Shown: piece by piece, positions 44,282 to 53,235 of the stretch
Layout: each line of letters starts with the position of its first letter
How positions within the stretch are numbered: position 1 is the stretch's first letter
Assembly (NCBI GenBank): GCA_015060905.1
Contig: SUXQ01000011.1
Span: 18,327-82,326, forward strand
Length of the DNA: 64,000 nt
Origin: Bacteroidales bacterium
GTDB taxonomy: Bacteria > Bacteroidota > Bacteroidia > Bacteroidales > Bacteroidaceae
Direction: 5' to 3'
The notes under the pieces: model-generated
The model's database searches: none
Seen by the model: the letters and a program-made list of their open reading frames with translations, nothing else
Told to the model about the DNA's origin: nothing
Made by a program: the position numbers and the translations under genes

Positions 44282-44650
44282 ATGAAAAAAATATATGCAA
44301 ACTTAGAGAAGGGTATTAAAAATTTATCCATCTTATTCATTGTATCCCTAACATTATCAACATTCTCTTGTTCAAGTGAGAAAGATTATGAATTTTTCTC
44401 TGCAATTAATGGCACAGTGACTGACTATGAGACAGGTGCTCCGCTCAGTAATGTCAGTATACTGCTATCCCCGGGCGGGATTACCAAAATGACGAACGAG
44501 GATGGATGCTTTTCTTTTGAGGAATTAGAGCCTCAACAGTATAATCTTGTTATTCAGAAAGTAGGTTATCAACCTAATCGTAAGAGTGTCACTGCAATTA
44601 GTGGAGAAACTGTTAGTGTGCAAATAACTATGAATAAAATTCCACAATAA
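44282..44650 (+). CDS. Small lipoprotein with carboxypeptidase-regulatory-like domain
   Basis: 122 residues. Signal with lipobox (SLTLSTFSC-SS), then one Ig-like carboxypeptidase D regulatory domain: INGTVTDYETGAPLSNVSILL, FSFEELEPQQYNLVIQKVGYQPN. These act as stabilising or sugar-contact modules on surface proteins. First gene after the structured leader, 79 nt before a larger protein that starts with the same domain, so the two are probably partners or relatives. Confidence 0.78.
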   Translation: MKKIYANLEKGIKNLSILFIVSLTLSTFSCSSEKDYEFFSAINGTVTDYETGAPLSNVSILLSPGGITKMTNEDGCFSFEELEPQQYNLVIQKVGYQPNRKSVTAISGETVSVQITMNKIPQ

Positions 44651-44729
44651 TATACCTTATTATAATTATTGTAATAGAAGAAAGTATAATTAAAATGCTA
44701 ATATTAAGATTTAATAAAGGAAACGAAAA

Positions 44730-46379
44730 ATGAAAAAAATTATTTGTGCACTGTTTTTGTGTTTGTTGGCAGTAGCTTGTACTAAAGAGTCTGAAGAATT
44801 TGAGAAAAATTGTACAATTGTAGGTAGTGTGTCCGATTATGTAACAGGCGAGCCTGTGTCGGTAGTTAATGTAGGATTATATTATGAAACTTATGATTCA
44901 GTTCTTTACGATTATAGTTACAATGCAGCTTATGAATATTATGGCTACGATACTATTTACGACAAAGATTTGGAATGGTATGACCTTGTTGGTCGCACTA
45001 TTACCGGAAGTGACGGTAGTTTCAAGTTTGATAATCTTACAGAGGGAGAATATGCTTTGGTAATAGAAAAAGATGGTTACCGAGCAAATTTGGAATATAT
45101 TAATGTTCGGTACAATAATGGACAAGGTGTCAGAACTCATTTGTTGATAGAGCGTTTGCCGGCAATTGTAACAACCGACCGCAAAGAAATAGATTTTGGT
45201 AGCGATAAAAGTAATAATACTTTATCATTCAATATTGTAAACAGTTCCTACGAGGACCTTGAGTGGAGCATTGAAGAGAACTGTGAATGGATAAAAGAGG
45301 TTAAACCTTCGACCGGTTTACTCCGTTACGGAAAGACAGAGACAATAGTAGTAGTTATTGACCGCGAAAAACTCGAAGGTGGATATAATCATTCAGTGAT
45401 AGTGGTACGTTCGTCTAATGGAAGTTCCGAGATTGACGTGTATGCTTATGGCGAGTATGTATCTTTACCGACGCTCGAAACATACGATGCAACAAATGTA
45501 AAGGCTTATTCTGCAACGCTCAATGGCGAAATTGTCAATTTGGGAACACCCGAATATACCGAGCGTGGCTTTGTGTACTCAACAACAGCTACCCCTACGA
45601 TAGAAAATTGCATAGCAAAGGTTACAATACCCAAAAGTGTTGTAAAAAAGTATAGTTGCGATATAAAAAATTTGACGCTTGGGCAGACTTATTATGTGCG
45701 TGCTTATGCTATAAACAGTCGTGGCGTTGCTTATAGCTCGTATGATGTAACGTTTAAAACTGCTGCTACTTTGCCATCAGTAAGCACAATAGAGGTAACT
45801 GATTTGGATTTCGCCACTGGTACTGCAACTCTTCGTGGACAGGTTCAGAATGTAGGTGAGCCTGAATATACTGAGCGTGGTTTTGTATATTCTACAATGC
45901 CGGAGCCTACTATTGATGATAATAAGATTGTAAAAAGTGGTAAAGGAACTGGAATATTCAGTAGTTATGTAACCGAGCTTCCAAAGAATAAAACTTTTTA
46001 TGTTCGTTCATATGCAATTAACGAGGCCGGTGTTGCATATGGTAATGAAATAACTGTTAAACCTGATTTTATTGTCCTTTCTGCAGCAAAGTTGATGGTA
46101 CAGACAAAAGATTTAGGAAAAGGTAATAGGGAAACAGCAATGTCTATGTGCAATAACTCAATAGTTGCCGGTTACACAGATTGGCGACTCCCTACAATAG
46201 ATGAACTGATGGTGTTGTATAACAATAGAGATAAAATAGGTGGTTTTGCAAAAGGTCGCTATTGGTCATCAAGTGGTTCTTATGGCTATTATTGTGTGGA
46301 TTTTTATGATGGGAAAAAAGATTACATAGATTCCGGTTATACTATTTGCTACATCCGCGCAGTGCGCTCTATTCAATAA
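44730..46379 (+). CDS. Multi-domain surface lipoprotein: CarboxypepD_reg, BACON, two Fn3-like, DUF1566
   Basis: 549 residues. Lipobox LLAVAC. Order: carboxypeptidase-regulatory domain (about 28-145, VGSVSDYVTGEPVSVVNVGLY), BACON-like domain (about 150-240, VTTDRKEIDFGSDKSNNTLSF, WIKEVKPSTG), two similar Fn3-like repeats (about 245-345 and 348-440, sharing GTPEYTERGFVYST and GEPEYTERGFVYST), and a C-terminal DUF1566/Lcl domain (about 455-549, DWRLPTIDELMVLY, YWSSSGSYGYYCVDFYDG, IRAVRSI). The last has the C-type-lectin-like fold often used for ligand binding. Likely a surface binder of glycan or host/phage ligands; no reverse transcriptase is seen nearby. Confidence 0.82.
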   Translation: MKKIICALFLCLLAVACTKESEEFEKNCTIVGSVSDYVTGEPVSVVNVGLYYETYDSVLYDYSYNAAYEYYGYDTIYDKDLEWYDLVGRTITGSDGSFKFDNLTEGEYALVIEKDGYRANLEYINVRYNNGQGVRTHLLIERLPAIVTTDRKEIDFGSDKSNNTLSFNIVNSSYEDLEWSIEENCEWIKEVKPSTGLLRYGKTETIVVVIDREKLEGGYNHSVIVVRSSNGSSEIDVYAYGEYVSLPTLETYDATNVKAYSATLNGEIVNLGTPEYTERGFVYSTTATPTIENCIAKVTIPKSVVKKYSCDIKNLTLGQTYYVRAYAINSRGVAYSSYDVTFKTAATLPSVSTIEVTDLDFATGTATLRGQVQNVGEPEYTERGFVYSTMPEPTIDDNKIVKSGKGTGIFSSYVTELPKNKTFYVRSYAINEAGVAYGNEITVKPDFIVLSAAKLMVQTKDLGKGNRETAMSMCNNSIVAGYTDWRLPTIDELMVLYNNRDKIGGFAKGRYWSSSGSYGYYCVDFYDGKKDYIDSGYTICYIRAVRSIQ

Positions 46380-46439
46380 ATAAATATTCTAAAAGATTTA
46401 AATAATAAACTATATATTAACATACTAAATTCTATTATT

Positions 46440-47015
46440 ATGAAAAAGTTATTTACAATCGCAACAGTGGTTGCAGCAATGGTGCTCGTTTCGTGCGGAG
46501 CCAAGAAGAGTGTGGCAAATACCGGTGTAAGTCCTTTTGGTGATACATACGAAATGCCTGCCGCTGAGTATGATACAGATGAGGAATTTGGTGCTACAGG
46601 TATTGCCTCGGGCTCTAAAATGCGTATGGATGTGTTGCAAAGAACTGCATTAAATAATGCGCAAAATATTGTGCGTCAGAAAATGCAGCATGCATATAAG
46701 GGTGCTTTTGATGACTATATGAATTATGTTGGTAATAATGTTGGTGCCGATGCTCAAACAAAAGCTGAAGCTGGTGGTACTCAGATTATGGATCTTATAG
46801 TAAATGACACCAAAGCAACAAAAGTTGTTTTTTCGTCTCCTGATGAAAAAGGAAATGTTACATGTTTTGTGGGTATTAGAGTGAACAAAAAGGCTGTTTC
46901 TGATAAAATTGCAGATTATGTTTCCGAAGACGAAGAACTTAAAATTCGTTTCAAGGAAGATGAATTCCGTAAAAAAATGGAGGCTTATTTTAAGAAATAT
47001 AAAGAGAACAAATAA
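46440..47015 (+). CDS. LPP20-like lipoprotein
   Basis: 191 residues. Lipobox VLVSC-GAKK. A mixed alpha/beta core with ARNIVRQKMQHAYKG-like helix (NAQNIVRQKMQHAYKGAF) and KVVFSSPDEKGNVTCFVGIRVNKK resembles LPP20/FlgT-type lipoproteins. The C-terminal end has DEFRKKMEAYFKKYKENK, whose pattern EFRxKMExxFKxYK recurs at the N-terminus of the protein at 48192. Three nt before the next gene, so tightly coupled. Function unknown. Confidence 0.7.
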   Translation: MKKLFTIATVVAAMVLVSCGAKKSVANTGVSPFGDTYEMPAAEYDTDEEFGATGIASGSKMRMDVLQRTALNNAQNIVRQKMQHAYKGAFDDYMNYVGNNVGADAQTKAEAGGTQIMDLIVNDTKATKVVFSSPDEKGNVTCFVGIRVNKKAVSDKIADYVSEDEELKIRFKEDEFRKKMEAYFKKYKENK

Positions 47016-47018
47016 GAC

Positions 47019-47813
47019 ATGAGACATATTATAATTATCATTTGTTGTGTATTGCTCCCTTGCTCTGCAATGGGGCAATATACATATTCAAAAGAAATGC
47101 CCGAGTGGTTGAAGAATGGTTATCATTCCGACCATCGAAATTCGTATATTGAGGTTGTTACAGCCATTGGGTATTCCGAAGATAATGCGAGGGAACTTGC
47201 TGTTAAACAAATTTCTCAAAAACGCAGTATTGCAACAGGACAAAGGGTAAGCATTAAAGAGAATAACAACAGTGTAAATGTAATCTCTGAGGATGAATTG
47301 ACTGTAAAAGCCAGAATCATAGATGAATATTGCGAACGTATAGCTGCAGGGCAGTACAGGGTAAGTTTGTTGGTGCAAACAACAAAAAATCCCATGCTAC
47401 AGTATGAACCTGTCGATATTACTAATAAATATCCTATTACGGCTCGTATTTTTGTTCCGGGTATGGCTCAATTGCATAAAGGTAGTACTGCAAAGGGCGT
47501 TGCGTTTATTGCTGCGGAAATTGCTGCGATTGGCGGCGCTGTTGCCTTTGAATGTTTGAGAAGTTCTTACGATTCAAAAGTAAACAGTACACATAATGCT
47601 GCTGCCCGTAAGGATTATATTAACAAAGCGGACAATATGGAAAATTTACGCAACGGTTTTATTGCCGGTGCTGCTCTTGTTTATGTTTGGAATATAATTG
47701 ATGGTGCTGTTGCCAAAGGTAAGCAGCATGTTGAAGTTGGTGATGTTGCTATGAATTTTTCTCCGTTTGCAACTCCATCTTTGGCCGGACTTTCTATGTG
47801 CTTGAATTTCTAA
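47019..47813 (+). CDS. Secreted LPP20/FlgT-like protein with membrane-associated C-terminus
   Basis: 264 residues. Signal peptide (MRHIIIIICCVLLPCSAMGQ). N-terminal half: MPEWLKNGYHSDHRN-YIEVVTAIGYSEDNARELAVKQIS, an LPP20-type fold related to the preceding gene. C-terminal half carries two hydrophobic helices (GVAFIAAEIAAIGGAVAFE and GFIAGAALVYVWNIIDGAVA) around a PGMAQLHKGSTAKG turn, as in DUF5683-like proteins. Likely bound to the inner or outer membrane with the lipoprotein encoded just before. Function unknown. Confidence 0.65.
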   Translation: MRHIIIIICCVLLPCSAMGQYTYSKEMPEWLKNGYHSDHRNSYIEVVTAIGYSEDNARELAVKQISQKRSIATGQRVSIKENNNSVNVISEDELTVKARIIDEYCERIAAGQYRVSLLVQTTKNPMLQYEPVDITNKYPITARIFVPGMAQLHKGSTAKGVAFIAAEIAAIGGAVAFECLRSSYDSKVNSTHNAAARKDYINKADNMENLRNGFIAGAALVYVWNIIDGAVAKGKQHVEVGDVAMNFSPFATPSLAGLSMCLNF

Positions 47814-47823
47814 TAGAATATTT

Positions 47824-48162
47824 ATGAGAGGGTACAGGGGACTGTTTGATTTTATCTCTTTTGGGGCTAATCTTGCGTCGATTGTAAGTTGTGTGGTTGC
47901 TATTGTTGGAGTAACCAAAATAGTTTATATAAAAAATGAGACAAAAGAGATTCTAAAAGAGATAAAAGTAGAAAAAGAGGTGAATGTGAAATTTATTCAC
48001 GATACTATAATTGTTGAAAAACCTATATATATTAAAACTGCCACAAAAGTCCCTGCTACATCTCGTGAAAAAGATGTTGATGTTGTTTCAAAAGAGGCAA
48101 AGGATAAAATAGAGAAGGATGAAAAAGATTTTAGGAAAAAACATCAAATAGGTCCTTTTTGA
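47824..48162 (+). CDS. Small single-helix membrane protein
   Basis: 112 residues. One hydrophobic helix (LASIVSCVVAIVGVTKIVYI) and a long, highly charged Lys/Glu tail ending KDEKDFRKKHQIGPF. No family recognised. It is 10 nt after the LPP20/FlgT-like gene and 29 nt before the transglutaminase-like gene, so belongs to the operon. It could anchor or gate the secreted partners; this is a guess. Confidence 0.6.
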   Translation: MRGYRGLFDFISFGANLASIVSCVVAIVGVTKIVYIKNETKEILKEIKVEKEVNVKFIHDTIIVEKPIYIKTATKVPATSREKDVDVVSKEAKDKIEKDEKDFRKKHQIGPF

Positions 48163-48191
48163 TCAGTGCCTATTTTTTATATTGAAGAATC

Positions 48192-49772
48192 ATGAAACGA
48201 TTATTATTTTTAAGTTTGTTACTGATACAATCTTTGCAATATTCTTATGCTCAAACATCAAATGTAAATGAGTCGGAGTTTAGGCGCAAAATGGAGCAAT
48301 CGTTTAAGCAGTATAAGAGTAACCAAACAAAAAAGTATAATGCTTACCGTGATAGTCTGAATAAGGCTTTTGCTGAGTATATGCGTAAACCTTGGGTTAA
48401 GCATATGCCTAGTCCTGCAATGCCTGTGCCGACAGTGAAAAAGCCTATTGTTGCTCCTATAATTGAGTTACCGCAAGATACTGTAAAAGTTCCTATTGAT
48501 AAAGAGGATAATCCGATAGATGTTGTTGTAAAGCCAAGGGTAAAACCGAGACCTCCTTTGGTAGATTCTGTTCCGACTGTTAAGCCCGGTCCGGTGCAAA
48601 AGCCTGTAGATAAGCCCCAACCAGAACAGAAACATGTAGATAGGCCAATAGTAGAGAATAAACGACCTCCTGTAAATAAGAAACCTCAGGAAATAAGGGA
48701 CTTTAAATTTGATTATTACGGAACTGAATGTTTTTTGCCGCTTGATAATTCTCTACGTTTCATTCTCAGTAATATTGATGAAAATTCAGTGGCAAATGCG
48801 TGGTTGTTGCTTTCGGGAGATAAATATATGCCTTTTGTAAAATCATGTATAGAGTGGAAAGAAAGGCTCTGTATGTGTGATTGGGGGTATATTATGTTTG
48901 TAGAAAAAGCATGCAATGGTTTTATGGGTAGTCGTATCAATGAGTCACGTTTGATGCAGATGTTTGTGCTTGTGCAGTCGGGGTATATGGTACGCATTGC
49001 ACGTACGGGTAACGAACTTTCGCTGCTATTGCCTTCAGAAGCTGAAATTTGGCAATATCCTTATTTGAAGATAGATAAATATAAATATTATATTTTCAAT
49101 AAGAATAAGTCGAAAGAGTGTTATTTGCTTGATTTTAGTTTCCCAAAGGAACGATCTATTTCTCTTTATATTCAAGAGGAACAACAATTTGCTTATAAGT
49201 CGGCGAGTGAAAGGGTATTAGCTTCTAAAAAATATAGTAATGTTAAGGCAACGATTTGTGAAAATCTTTATCTGATTGATTTTTTTAGTTCATATCCGTT
49301 AAACAATAATATGGATGTTTATGCCGAATGTGCTATTAGTGAAAGGGTGAAAATGCAACTTTATCCTCCGTTGCGCGAGGCTATAAAAGGGAAAAAAGAG
49401 AGTGATGCTGCTAATATTTTATTGAATTTTGTACAGACGGCATTTGATTATAAGACTGATGGTGAGCAATTTGGACATGAAAAACCCCAGTTTGCCGACG
49501 AGACGCTTTATAATAAGTATTGTGATTGCGAGGACCGTTCAATACTATATTCATTGCTTGTCCGTGATTTATTGGGTCTTGAGGTTGTGCTTGTTGATTA
49601 TCCTGGACATATTGCAACTGCCGTCAAATTTAATGACACCTCTATTGTGGGAGATTTTTATATGATAGATGGTTGTCGTTTTTTTGTTTGTGATCCTACA
49701 TATATTAATGCCAACATTGCTACGATTATGCCGCAATTTAAAAATGCGAAAGCAAAAATTATAAAATTGTAG
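48192..49772 (+). CDS. Secreted transglutaminase-like cysteine protease/hydrolase
   Basis: 526 residues. Signal peptide (MKRLLFLSLLLIQSLQYSYAQ), then ESEFRRKMEQSFKQYKSNQ (the motif shared with the LPP20-like protein), a Pro/Lys/Val-rich linker (about 80-175), a globular region, and a transglutaminase-like core near the end. The likely catalytic triad is Cys in YCDCEDRSILYSLLV, His in PGHIATAVKF and Asp in FVCDPTYINAN, in the right order and spacing. Such enzymes cleave or cross-link peptides; here acting at the cell surface. Last gene of the operon, ended by a terminator at 49825. Confidence 0.75.
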   Translation: MKRLLFLSLLLIQSLQYSYAQTSNVNESEFRRKMEQSFKQYKSNQTKKYNAYRDSLNKAFAEYMRKPWVKHMPSPAMPVPTVKKPIVAPIIELPQDTVKVPIDKEDNPIDVVVKPRVKPRPPLVDSVPTVKPGPVQKPVDKPQPEQKHVDRPIVENKRPPVNKKPQEIRDFKFDYYGTECFLPLDNSLRFILSNIDENSVANAWLLLSGDKYMPFVKSCIEWKERLCMCDWGYIMFVEKACNGFMGSRINESRLMQMFVLVQSGYMVRIARTGNELSLLLPSEAEIWQYPYLKIDKYKYYIFNKNKSKECYLLDFSFPKERSISLYIQEEQQFAYKSASERVLASKKYSNVKATICENLYLIDFFSSYPLNNNMDVYAECAISERVKMQLYPPLREAIKGKKESDAANILLNFVQTAFDYKTDGEQFGHEKPQFADETLYNKYCDCEDRSILYSLLVRDLLGLEVVLVDYPGHIATAVKFNDTSIVGDFYMIDGCRFFVCDPTYINANIATIMPQFKNAKAKIIKL

Positions 49773-49824
49773 TGAAATAATTCTGCTTAATCTTATAGAT
49801 TTTGTGGATGATGGTAATGATACT

Positions 49825-49859
49825 AAATGTGGCGAGACTTAATATTTCTCGCCACATTT
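49825..49859. terminator. Bidirectional terminator
   Basis: AAATGTGGCGAGA against TCTCGCCACATTT, 13-bp perfect stem, loop of 9 nt. It ends the secreted-protein operon and overlaps the final codons of the convergent sialidase-like gene. Confidence 0.85.
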
Positions 49860-50987
49860 GCTTGGACACTTATGTGTGTTTGTTTTTTCAATCTTGCCTT
49901 TTATTGTCCATATTCCACCCGGTTGATTTTTTAGGCCGTATATTGACATTACTGCAATAATCGTTTCTTCGTCAAGCTGGGTGATGGAATTCCACAGGGC
50001 GTGTGCATTCTCAGGAAGGTTGGGTACGGGGGTCGATCGGTTCCTGAAATTTCGTGCATTTTTGTCGCCTACATATACTTGCATGTTTGCGAATCGTTCA
50101 TTGTCGCCTTTTCGTCCTTCGGTAGATTGTATGGATAGCAGTGTGTGGCTTTTTCCCAAGTTTATCAGGTAGGGTGCGCCGGCGTATATTGTGTCGTGCA
50201 GTGAACATTGCTCGCTCAGTGCCTCTTTGCGGCGGGTGTCGTTTGCCGATACGTGACCATCTTGCCAATTGTTCGAGGTGCGCACAGTGACGGGCTTGAA
50301 CCTACCTTTAATTCCATTATCTTCAATGGCAATAACAATCTCTTTGCTGTGTGGCAGATAGATGGGCGAGGGCATTCCGTCGCGGAACTTTTTGCGGAAG
50401 GATACTTTTTCGGCTTTTGTCCATGTGTCGCAATCGTCGAACGAGCGCATGAGGCTTATCTCTTGTTCGTCGCTATCTGTGTAGGGTGCTTCGTTTGCAA
50501 AATATATTTGTACCTCGCCATCGGGTAGTTGCAGGGCAATGGGCTCCCAGCATCCATTTTCGAATTTTGAGTCGGCTGTATATAGGTCTTGGGCTTTGTT
50601 CCAATTGTTGCCTCCATCGTCGGATGTTGCGTACATTATTTTATATGGTAGCTCTGTTCCGGAATGTGGACGGGCGTTCCACATATAGAGTAATTTGCCG
50701 CTTTTTAGTTCCAATAATTCGCAGTTGGTAAATGTATAGCCTTCATCTTCGGCAACTTTTTGTGAGTCGCTCCAACTGTTGCAACCATCCTCGCTGAAGC
50801 GGATAAGTGCTGCGTTGCCTGCATTATAGACTAAGGCGTGTCGCTGCTGTGCTTTCTTTATGCGGGCGTAAACTCCGGGCGTTGCAAATTGCAGGGTTTC
50901 TTCTTGCCACTGTATCGTAACATCTTGAACGGGGCAGCATTGAAGAAGAAATATGCTTATGGCTGTAAATAATATTGCTTTTTTCAT
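49839..50987 (-). CDS. Sialidase-like (BNR repeat) lipoprotein
   Basis: 382 residues. Lipobox FLLQC-C. A six-bladed propeller with Asp-box motifs SEDGCNSW, SDDGGNNW and SFDDCDTW, and ELLELKSGKLLYMWNARP, as in BNR/sialidase-superfamily proteins. The Arg triad of true sialidases is not clear, so it may act on another sugar or only bind it. The C-terminus HKCPSKCGEKY is Cys- and Lys-rich. Sits alone between two terminators. Confidence 0.75.
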   Translation of the reverse strand: MKKAILFTAISIFLLQCCPVQDVTIQWQEETLQFATPGVYARIKKAQQRHALVYNAGNAALIRFSEDGCNSWSDSQKVAEDEGYTFTNCELLELKSGKLLYMWNARPHSGTELPYKIMYATSDDGGNNWNKAQDLYTADSKFENGCWEPIALQLPDGEVQIYFANEAPYTDSDEQEISLMRSFDDCDTWTKAEKVSFRKKFRDGMPSPIYLPHSKEIVIAIEDNGIKGRFKPVTVRTSNNWQDGHVSANDTRRKEALSEQCSLHDTIYAGAPYLINLGKSHTLLSIQSTEGRKGDNERFANMQVYVGDKNARNFRNRSTPVPNLPENAHALWNSITQLDEETIIAVMSIYGLKNQPGGIWTIKGKIEKTNTHKCPSKCGEKY

Positions 50988-51127
50988 CTTTGCAGGGTGT
51001 TTTTTGTATGTACAAGAAAATAATCTTTCGCAAAAATAATAAAAAGTCGCAATTGGTATTTATTGTGCCGAATTATTCTATTTATATTTTTTATCGTTGC
51101 TTAAAAGTCTCTTCAATAAGAGGGTAC

Positions 51128-51164
51128 AAAAAAACAACGGGAACGATTTTCGTCGTTCCCGTTG
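51128..51164 (-). terminator. Terminator after rpsA
   Basis: On the minus strand CAACGGGAACGA pairs with TCGTTCCCGTTG over 12 bp, followed by a run of seven T. It is 49 nt past the rpsA stop. Confidence 0.9.
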
Positions 51165-51212
51165 CGGTTATTGCTTTTCTGTCGCAGAGGACAGAGAGTT
51201 TGCAATTTTTAA

Positions 51213-53012
51213 TTATTCGCCACCTTCGAGCTTGCTTTTGAGTGCTGCAAGTGCGTCGATGTCGCCGAGTGTTGTAGAAGCTGCCTGATTCTGGATAGCG
51301 GGTGTCTCCTCAGCAACTGCTTTCTTTGCGCTCTTGCGAGCCTGAGCTGCTGCCTTCTTCTCTACCTTCTCCTCCTCTTTTGCTGCATCTTCGAAGATAC
51401 GGCTGTGTGAAAGGATGATGCGTTTAGCCTCTTTGTTGAACTCGATTACCTTGAATGAGAGTTTCTCGTCAGCCTTAGCCTGTGAGCCGTCCTCTTTTAC
51501 AAGGTGTTTGGGAGTTGCAAAGCCTTCAACACCGTAGGGCAATGATACTACTGCGCCTTTGTCGATGAGCTCTGTGATAACACCCTCGTGGATTGAACCT
51601 ACTGTGAACACTGTCTCGAATACATCCCAGGGATTTTCCTCGAGCTGTTTGTGACCGAGACTCAAGCGACGGTTCTCTTTGTCAATCTCGAGTACCTGTA
51701 CCTCGATAACCTCACCAATCTGTGTAAACTCAGAGGGGTGCTTGATTTTCTTTGTCCATGAAAGGTCGCTGATGTGGATAAGACCGTCTACGCCCTCTTC
51801 AATCTCAACAAAGATACCGAAGTTTGTGAAGTTACGTACTTTTGCTGTGTGCTTAGAAGCAACGGGATATTTCTCCTCGATGCTTGCCCAAGGATCTTCT
51901 TTAAGTTGCTTGATGCCGAGTGACATTTTGCGCTCGTCGCGGTCGAGTGTAAGGATAACTGCCTCTACCTCGTCGCCAACTTTCATGAAGTCCTGTGCTG
52001 AACGCAAGTGCTGGCTCCATGACATTTCTGAAACGTGGATGAGACCCTCAACACCGGGTGCAATCTCGATGAATGCGCCGTAGTCTGCCATTACAACAAC
52101 CTTACCCTTAACTACATCGCCAACCTTAAGGTCTGTGTCGATTGCATCCCAAGGATGAGGAGTAAGCTGTTTCAAGCCGAGAGCGATACGTTTTTTCTCG
52201 TCATCAAAGTCGAGGATAACAACGTTGATTTTCTCGTCGAGCTTAACAATCTCGTTGGGATCGTTTACGCGGCCCCAAGAGAGGTCTGTGATGTGGATAA
52301 GACCGTCAACACCGCCGAGGTCGATGAATACACCGTAAGATGTGATGTTCTTAACTGTACCCTCAAGTACCTGACCTTTCTCGAGTGTGCTGATGATTTT
52401 CTTCTTCTGCTCCTCAAGCTCTGCCTCGATGAGTGCCTTGTGTGATACAACAACGTTCTTGAATTCTTGGTTGATCTTAACAATCTTGAAATCTTCTGTC
52501 TGGCCTACATACGCATCGTAGTCGCGGATGGGCTTAACGTCAATTTGTGAACCGGGCAAGAAGGCCTCGATGCCGAATACATCAACAATCATACCACCCT
52601 TTGTGCGGCACTTGATGTAACCACGAACAACTGCCTGTGCTTCCATTGCCTCGTTGATGAGGTCCCAAGAGCGACGAGCGCGTGCCTTTCTGTGTGAAAG
52701 GATAAGCTGACCTTTTTTGTCCTCTTGATTCTCGATGTAAACTTCTACCTCGTCACCTACTTTAAGGTCGGGGTTGTAGCGGAATTCGCTTACGGGGATA
52801 ATACCGTCTGATTTGTAACCGATGTTTACGATTACCTCTCTTTTGTTGATACTGATTACAGTACCGTTTACTACCTCGCGGTTTGAAACTTTGTTCAATG
52901 TACCGTCGTAGGCCTGCTCAAGCTGCTCCTGTGAGAGGCCTGAGATGTTTTCGCCTTTTTCATAGGATTCCCAGTTGAAATCGGCTGCGCCTGTTAAAAT
53001 TTCTGTGCTCAT
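51213..53012 (-). CDS. rpsA: 30S ribosomal protein S1
   Basis: 599 residues with six S1 (OB-fold) repeats: VNGTVISINKREVIVNIGYKSDG, VVRGYIKCRTKGGMIVDVFG, LEGTVKNITSYGVFIDLGGVDG, VKGKVVVMADYGAFIEIAPGVEG, HTAKVRNFTNFGIFVEIEEGVDG and HEGVITELIDKGAVVSLPYGVEG. The C-terminal tail (about 545-599) is rich in Ala, Lys and Glu. S1 helps mRNAs bind the 30S subunit, important in Bacteroidota where Shine-Dalgarno sites are weak. A TACCTTTG box lies at 53070-53063 on the minus strand. Confidence 0.97.
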   Translation of the reverse strand: MSTEILTGAADFNWESYEKGENISGLSQEQLEQAYDGTLNKVSNREVVNGTVISINKREVIVNIGYKSDGIIPVSEFRYNPDLKVGDEVEVYIENQEDKKGQLILSHRKARARRSWDLINEAMEAQAVVRGYIKCRTKGGMIVDVFGIEAFLPGSQIDVKPIRDYDAYVGQTEDFKIVKINQEFKNVVVSHKALIEAELEEQKKKIISTLEKGQVLEGTVKNITSYGVFIDLGGVDGLIHITDLSWGRVNDPNEIVKLDEKINVVILDFDDEKKRIALGLKQLTPHPWDAIDTDLKVGDVVKGKVVVMADYGAFIEIAPGVEGLIHVSEMSWSQHLRSAQDFMKVGDEVEAVILTLDRDERKMSLGIKQLKEDPWASIEEKYPVASKHTAKVRNFTNFGIFVEIEEGVDGLIHISDLSWTKKIKHPSEFTQIGEVIEVQVLEIDKENRRLSLGHKQLEENPWDVFETVFTVGSIHEGVITELIDKGAVVSLPYGVEGFATPKHLVKEDGSQAKADEKLSFKVIEFNKEAKRIILSHSRIFEDAAKEEEKVEKKAAAQARKSAKKAVAEETPAIQNQAASTTLGDIDALAALKSKLEGGE

Positions 53013-53235
53013 AATTTTTTAAGTACTAATGAGTTAGACATTATGTTGTTAGAATTCGGCTGCAAAGGTACGACTTTTATTTCGGATATTATAATTTTTT
53101 TGTTATTTTATTCTGTGTTGTGCTCTTTTTTTTGCTTTTTTATATTTTTTCAATTATTATATTGTATATTCGCGCGTTATTTTTTTGGGGCAATTTAGTT
53201 GCGTGTTTTTACAATTTGCTGCTTGTTTGCCGTAA

